A stretch of DNA of 64,000 nt from Qipengyuania oceanensis (GTDB lineage: Bacteria > Pseudomonadota > Alphaproteobacteria > Sphingomonadales > Sphingomonadaceae): assembly GCF_009827535.1 (NCBI RefSeq), contig NZ_WTYN01000001.1, positions 1,860,001 to 1,924,000 on the forward strand, given 5' to 3'. Made by a program: the position numbers and the translations under genes. The notes below the pieces were generated by a model. The model was not told the origin of the DNA and made no database searches. It saw only the letters and a program-made list of their open reading frames with translations. Shown one piece after another: positions 60,345 through 64,000 of this stretch. Position 1 is the stretch's first letter; the number at the start of each line of letters is the position of its first letter.

Positions 60345-61724
60345 ATGATCCGCACAATTTCGACCAATCCGGCCACTCGCCTTGCTGCCCGGATGACCGT
60401 GGCCGGGACGGCGCTGTTCGCCGCCGGCGCAGCCTACGCGCAGGAAGGCGGCGTCCCGATCGAGGCCGCCACCGAAACCGCGACCGAAGCGGCTGCCGCC
60501 GTCGCCAATCCCGGCAACAATGCCTGGATGATGACCTCGACCCTGCTCGTTCTGCTGATGATCCTGCCGGGCCTGGCATTGTTCTACGGCGGCCTGACGC
60601 GCTCCAAGAACATGCTCTCCACGATGACGCAGATCGGCGCGACCGCCTGTCTCGCCATGCTCGTATGGGTGATGTGGGGCTATTCGACCGCCTTCGGCCC
60701 CGAAGGCAATGCCTTCTTCAGCTGGGGCAATCTGTTCCTGTCGGCGAGCACGTACGAAAGCACGGCCGCGACATTCTCCGACGAGGTCATTTCCGAATTC
60801 GTCTTCATCAGCTTCCAGATGACCTTCGCGGCCATCACGGCGGCGCTGATCCTGGGCGCGACGGCGGAACGCATGAAGTTCTCCGCCGTGATGCTGTTCG
60901 TGCCGATCTGGCTGACGATCGTCTATTTTCCGATCGCTCACATGGTCTGGGCAGGCGGCGGCTTCCTGTTCGAGAAGGGCGCGCTGGACTTTGCCGGCGG
61001 CACCGTCGTCCACATCAACGCCGGTGTTTCCGGGCTGGTGCTGGCCTACATGCTCGGCAAGCGCCGCGGCTATCCAACCGAGCCCATGCCGCCGCACAGC
61101 CTGACGCTGACGCTGGTCGGTGCCGGCCTGCTGTGGGTGGGCTGGTTCGGCTTCAACGCCGGCTCGGCACTCGAGGCTGACGCCTTCGCCGGTCTCGCCA
61201 TGCTCAATACCTTCGTTGCGACTGCAGCGGGCGCGCTCACCTGGATGGTGATCGAGCGGCTGTCCGGTCACAAGGGTTCCGCCCTCGGCTTTGCTTCGGG
61301 CATCATCGCGGGCCTCGTTGCCGTGACCCCGGCGGCGGGCAATTCCGGCCCGTTCGGCGCGATCCTGCTCGGCATCGTCGCCTCGGCGGTCTGCTACGTC
61401 TTCGTCGCGAAGATCAAGGCGAAGTTCGGCTACGACGACTCGCTGGACGCTTTCGGCATCCATGGCATCGGCGGTATCGTCGGCGCGATCGGTACCGGTC
61501 TCGTCTACCAGCCGTTCCTCGGCGGGCCGGGAGACGGTTCGACCGCGCTCGCCAGCCAGCTCTGGGTGCAGACCGAAGGCGTGCTCGTGACGATCGTCTG
61601 GGCCGCTGTCGGCACCGCGATTGCCGCTTTTATCGTCAAGATGGTGACCGGCCTGCGTGTCTCGGAAGAAGACGAGGTCAACGGCCTCGACATCGCCGAA
61701 CACGGGGAGCGCGCTTACAACTGA
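60345..61724 (+). CDS. amtB: Ammonium transporter
   Basis: 459 residues from the ATG at 60345, with AGGGGGACC upstream; the ATG six codons earlier overlaps the glnK end. A signal-like N-terminus (MTVAGTALFAAGAAYAQ) is followed by 11 membrane helices. Conserved Amt blocks: LALFYGGLTRSKNML near residue 83, FPIAHMVWAGGGFL near residue 196 (pore His), GGTVVHINAGVSGLVLAY near residue 220, and SLDAFGIHGIGGIVGA near residue 365 (second pore His). Transports NH3/NH4+ under GlnK control. Ends before a strong terminator. Confidence 0.97.
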   Translation: MIRTISTNPATRLAARMTVAGTALFAAGAAYAQEGGVPIEAATETATEAAAAVANPGNNAWMMTSTLLVLLMILPGLALFYGGLTRSKNMLSTMTQIGATACLAMLVWVMWGYSTAFGPEGNAFFSWGNLFLSASTYESTAATFSDEVISEFVFISFQMTFAAITAALILGATAERMKFSAVMLFVPIWLTIVYFPIAHMVWAGGGFLFEKGALDFAGGTVVHINAGVSGLVLAYMLGKRRGYPTEPMPPHSLTLTLVGAGLLWVGWFGFNAGSALEADAFAGLAMLNTFVATAAGALTWMVIERLSGHKGSALGFASGIIAGLVAVTPAAGNSGPFGAILLGIVASAVCYVFVAKIKAKFGYDDSLDAFGIHGIGGIVGAIGTGLVYQPFLGGPGDGSTALASQLWVQTEGVLVTIVWAAVGTAIAAFIVKMVTGLRVSEEDEVNGLDIAEHGERAYN

Positions 61725-61813
61725 TTGTACCAGCTTGGCGGGTCCGGGGCTTTCCTCTCCTCTCCACCCCGGACCTGCCTACCGATGTTCCTCCTGCGAA
61801 CACCGACTTTGAT

Positions 61814-61845
61814 GGGCCGGAGCCAGCCGCTCCGGCCCCTTTTTT
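61814..61845 (+). terminator. Terminator of glnK-amtB
   Basis: GGGCCGGAGC at 61814-61823 pairs perfectly with GCTCCGGCCC at 61829-61838, with a five-base loop, and is followed by C and six T residues. It lies 90 bases after the amtB stop. Confidence 0.92.
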
Positions 61846-61939
61846 GCGTGTTGCGCAGATGCGACACCAATTTAGCGGATTGACCCGTCGACCGCAGTGT
61901 AAACTTGCGAAAACCCGCAGAAATCGGCCATTTTCCTCG

Positions 61940-62131
61940 GGGGATTGCATCACGGAGGGATCGGATGAGCCGGCGCGCGCCGACGGTTTCCGGGCGATCG
62001 AGATGGCGGCCACCATGGCCGGCAAGCCGTTCTACCTGCGCTGCGGCTACGTGGTGGAGGCCGAGTGGGAAGACACCAATGGCGAGGTTCCGGTCCCGCT
62101 CGCCACCATGGCCAAGACCCTTCAGGAATAA
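61940..62131 (+). pseudogene. C-terminal remnant of a GNAT acetyltransferase
   Basis: The frame from about 61940 to a TAA at 62129-62131 encodes ARADGFRAIEMAATMAGKPF followed by YLRCGYVVEAEWE and [12 protein letters not shown], the normal C-terminal end of a GNAT N-acetyltransferase (AGF-A-EL-ATL-G-P-Y--GY-). The earlier two thirds, with the acetyl-CoA loop, are missing; a trace, HHGGIG, lies just upstream but is followed by a stop. No ribosome site or sensible start is seen. It overlaps the end of the minus-strand DUF1232 gene by ten bases. A decaying fragment. Confidence 0.6.
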
Positions 62132-62529
62132 CGCAAAAGGGCCAGCGCGGTGACTGCCACCGCAGCCAGCCACAGCGCGACGACGAACAGCAGACCCGCG
62201 ATCGATTGCGGCCGTTCGGCCAGCTGCGCGGCGCTTGCGCGCAACTCGTCCATCAGCGGATCGGGAATCAGGCGGACAACCAGCCAGATGCCGGCTGGCA
62301 CGGTCACGAGGTCGTCGAGGAGCCCCAGCACCGGGATGAAATCCGGGATCAGGTCGATCGGCGAGAATGCATAGGCAGCGACCGCGCCGGCCAGCAACTT
62401 GGCGGCGATCGGTGTGCGCGGATCACGCGCAGCCAGCCATAGCGCGAGCGCGTCGCGCTTGAGCCGGCGTGCTGCCTCCTTGAGGCTAGCCAGCCAGGAT
62501 GTCCTTGATGAAGGCGGCGCAGCGTTCAC
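62122..62529 (-). CDS. DUF1232 membrane protein (YkvA family)
   Basis: 135 residues. The DUF1232 signature [17 protein letters not shown] is near residue 53, with [14 protein letters not shown] after it. Three hydrophobic helices are visible (about 43-60, 64-88 and 110-130). The only ATG, at 62529, lies within the end of the GMC oxidoreductase gene (44-base overlap); a later non-ATG start cannot be ruled out. Function unknown; the family is linked to envelope stress or ion homeostasis in some species. Confidence 0.8.
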   Translation of the reverse strand: MNAAPPSSRTSWLASLKEAARRLKRDALALWLAARDPRTPIAAKLLAGAVAAYAFSPIDLIPDFIPVLGLLDDLVTVPAGIWLVVRLIPDPLMDELRASAAQLAERPQSIAGLLFVVALWLAAVAVTALALLRYS

Positions 62530-64000
62530 CGATCATGATCGAGGGCGCATTCGTGTTGCCGCTCACCAGGCGCGGCATGACCGAGGCGTCTGCGATCCAC
62601 AGCCCATCGACATCGCGCGAGGCGAGTTCGGTATCGACGACGGAGGCTTCGTCCGAACCCATCCGGCAAGTTCCGACCGGGTGATACACGGTATCGGCGC
62701 GGCTGCGGATCAGCTCGTCCAGCGCATCGTCGTCGTAGAGATCGATCGGGTAGCGGTCCCGCGGCTGGTAATTCGCCAACGGCGGCGCATCGACGATCCG
62801 GTGCGACAGCCGGACGCCCGCGCGCATGACGGCCATGTCGCGATCGTCGTCGAAGAAGTTGGGATCGATGCGCGGTGCGTCGGCGGCATCGGCGCTGTTG
62901 AGGGTCACCGTCCCACGGCTTTCCGGTCGCAGGACGCAGGCATGGAGCGAGAAGCCGTGGCCCTTCACCTGCTCGCGGCCGTGGTCCTCCAGCATGGCGG
63001 GCACGAAGTGCCATTGCACATCGGGTGCGGGTGCATCGTCCATCACCTTCCAGAAGCCGCCAGCCTCGGCGAAACACGTGGTCATGGCACCGGTGCGCTT
63101 GCGGCGATGTTCCACCAGCGCGGCTGCCATCTTGAGCGTTCCGGCAAGGCTGCTGCCGAAGAAGTCCTTGCTCTGCGTCTCCCAGCTCGAGACATAGTCG
63201 ATATGGTCCTGCAGGTCCGCGCCGACCGACGGGCGATCGGCAACGACTTCGATGCCGTGTTCCTTGAGATGTCCTGCCGGGCCGATCCCCGACAGCATCA
63301 TGATCTGCGGCGAATTGAAAGCGCCCGCGCTCAGGATTACGCCGCCGCGTGCATGGATCACTTCGCGCTTGCCGCCCCGGCGGATCGCGACGCCGCTCGC
63401 GCGGCCATCCTCGAACACGATTTTCTCGACCAGCGCATCGGTCCGGATGTCGAAATTCTTCTTGCCGCGTAGCGGCTCGACATAGGCTCGCGCAGCCGAC
63501 CAGCGCTCGCCATTCTTCTGCGTCACCTGGTAGAGGCCGAAACCGGCCTGGCTCTCGCCGTTGAAATCGGGGTTGCGCGGAAGCTGAAGCGTAGCGGCGC
63601 TTTCGACGAATGCGGTGCTGCCCGGGTTCGGGCTACGCTGGTTGCTTACCCGCAGTGGGCCGTTCGAGCCGTGATAGGCATTCGGCCCGCGCTCGTTATC
63701 CTCGGCCTTCTTGAAGAACGGCAGCACGTCGTCATAGGCCCAACCGTCGCAGCCGAGCGCGGCCCAGTTGTCGTAATCCCAGGCATTGCCGCGGATGTAG
63801 ACCATGGCGTTGATCGCGGACGAGCCGCCGAGCCCGCGCCCGCGAGGCTGGTAGCCGGTCCGGCCGTTCAAGCCCTTCTGGGGGACGGTTTCGTACCGAT
63901 AGTTCGACTTGTCGCCGATGAAGGGCATGAAGCCCGGCGTCTTGACCCGGAAATTGTCGTTGCGCCCGCCGGCCTCGATCAGACAGACCGACAGCTTGCC
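62486..64000 (-). CDS. GMC-family oxidoreductase (choline dehydrogenase-like), N-terminus outside window
   Basis: 504 residues to the window edge; the frame is open at 64000, so the first residues, including the FAD dinucleotide loop, lie outside. GMC signature 1 is [19 protein letters not shown], signature 2 is [18 protein letters not shown], and the catalytic region is [10 protein letters not shown] with [14 protein letters not shown] at the C-terminus. It oxidises alcohols with FAD; choline, glycine betaine aldehyde or long-chain alcohols are all possible. The downstream DUF1232 gene overlaps its end. Confidence 0.92.
   Translation of the reverse strand, partial: GKLSVCLIEAGGRNDNFRVKTPGFMPFIGDKSNYRYETVPQKGLNGRTGYQPRGRGLGGSSAINAMVYIRGNAWDYDNWAALGCDGWAYDDVLPFFKKAEDNERGPNAYHGSNGPLRVSNQRSPNPGSTAFVESAATLQLPRNPDFNGESQAGFGLYQVTQKNGERWSAARAYVEPLRGKKNFDIRTDALVEKIVFEDGRASGVAIRRGGKREVIHARGGVILSAGAFNSPQIMMLSGIGPAGHLKEHGIEVVADRPSVGADLQDHIDYVSSWETQSKDFFGSSLAGTLKMAAALVEHRRKRTGAMTTCFAEAGGFWKVMDDAPAPDVQWHFVPAMLEDHGREQVKGHGFSLHACVLRPESRGTVTLNSADAADAPRIDPNFFDDDRDMAVMRAGVRLSHRIVDAPPLANYQPRDRYPIDLYDDDALDELIRSRADTVYHPVGTCRMGSDEASVVDTELASRDVDGLWIADASVMPRLVSGNTNAPSIMIGERCAAFIKDILAG

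Overview
This 64 kb window is a GC-rich (mid-60s percent by eye), tightly packed chromosomal segment of an alphaproteobacterium. Gene content and order point to the Sphingomonadales, most likely the Erythrobacteraceae (Erythrobacter, Qipengyuania, Altererythrobacter and relatives). The pointers are a petABC bc1 operon, a MipZ division-plane ATPase beside a small J-domain protein, a ribF-ileS-lspA-DUF3035 string, a TonB-ExbB-ExbD-ExbD cluster, a GlnK-AmtB pair and several small exported proteins of a type seen in this family. The assignment is inference from gene content; no 16S gene is present. I see no insertion sequence, prophage, CRISPR array, rRNA operon or replication origin.

Layout. 1-4.4 kb: end of an unrecognised gene, a frameshifted TonB-domain gene, etfA-etfB and sucC. 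4.4-7.6 kb: an inositol-monophosphatase-family gene, an OmpA lipoprotein and a CorC/HlyC-type CBS membrane protein. 7.6-16.4 kb: a nine-gene minus-strand string (gpmA, purE, purK, folA, M19 dipeptidase, ribF, ileS, lspA, DUF3035 lipoprotein), mostly joined by overlapping stops and starts. 16.4-23.3 kb: a small basic protein, tRNA-Thr, GNAT protein, threonine aldolase, DMT transporter, SDR epimerase, pepN and pgeF. 23.5-29.6 kb: petABC, apt, a CPA antiporter, an OmpA lipoprotein and tRNA-Gly. 29.6-36.4 kb: panC, mipZ, J-domain protein, pgmG, DUF2059 protein and a ligase-associated-type DEXH helicase. 36.4-40.2 kb: tonB-exbB-exbD1-exbD2, a terminator, then a second exbD pair whose last member has lost the membrane aspartate and carries an in-frame amber codon. 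40.5-49.1 kb: hypothetical exported proteins, hom, glpX, prs, two AraC regulators, a hisN-type phosphatase and an SDR. 49.2-57.6 kb: rpmI-rplT, two more AraC regulators, pheS-pheT, an SDR and prfC. 57.7-64 kb: alpha/beta hydrolase, PPOX-like and EEP genes, a sigma-54 driven glnK-amtB operon, a GNAT remnant, a DUF1232 protein and a partial GMC oxidoreductase.

Most genes are core metabolism: respiration (etfAB, sucC, petABC), purine, folate and flavin supply (purEK, folA, ribF, apt, prs), translation (ileS, pheST, rpmI, rplT, prfC), envelope (lspA, pgeF, OmpA proteins, TonB system) and nitrogen sensing (glnK-amtB). I found no convincing new multi-gene defence or biosynthetic system. The parts most worth checking are the decaying TonB and ExbD genes, a 17-bp tandem duplication that remade the ribF start, a low-GC insertion in the IleS editing domain, four AraC regulators on both sides of rpmI-rplT that separate it from pheST, and the candidate control sites upstream of etfB, tonB and glnK.
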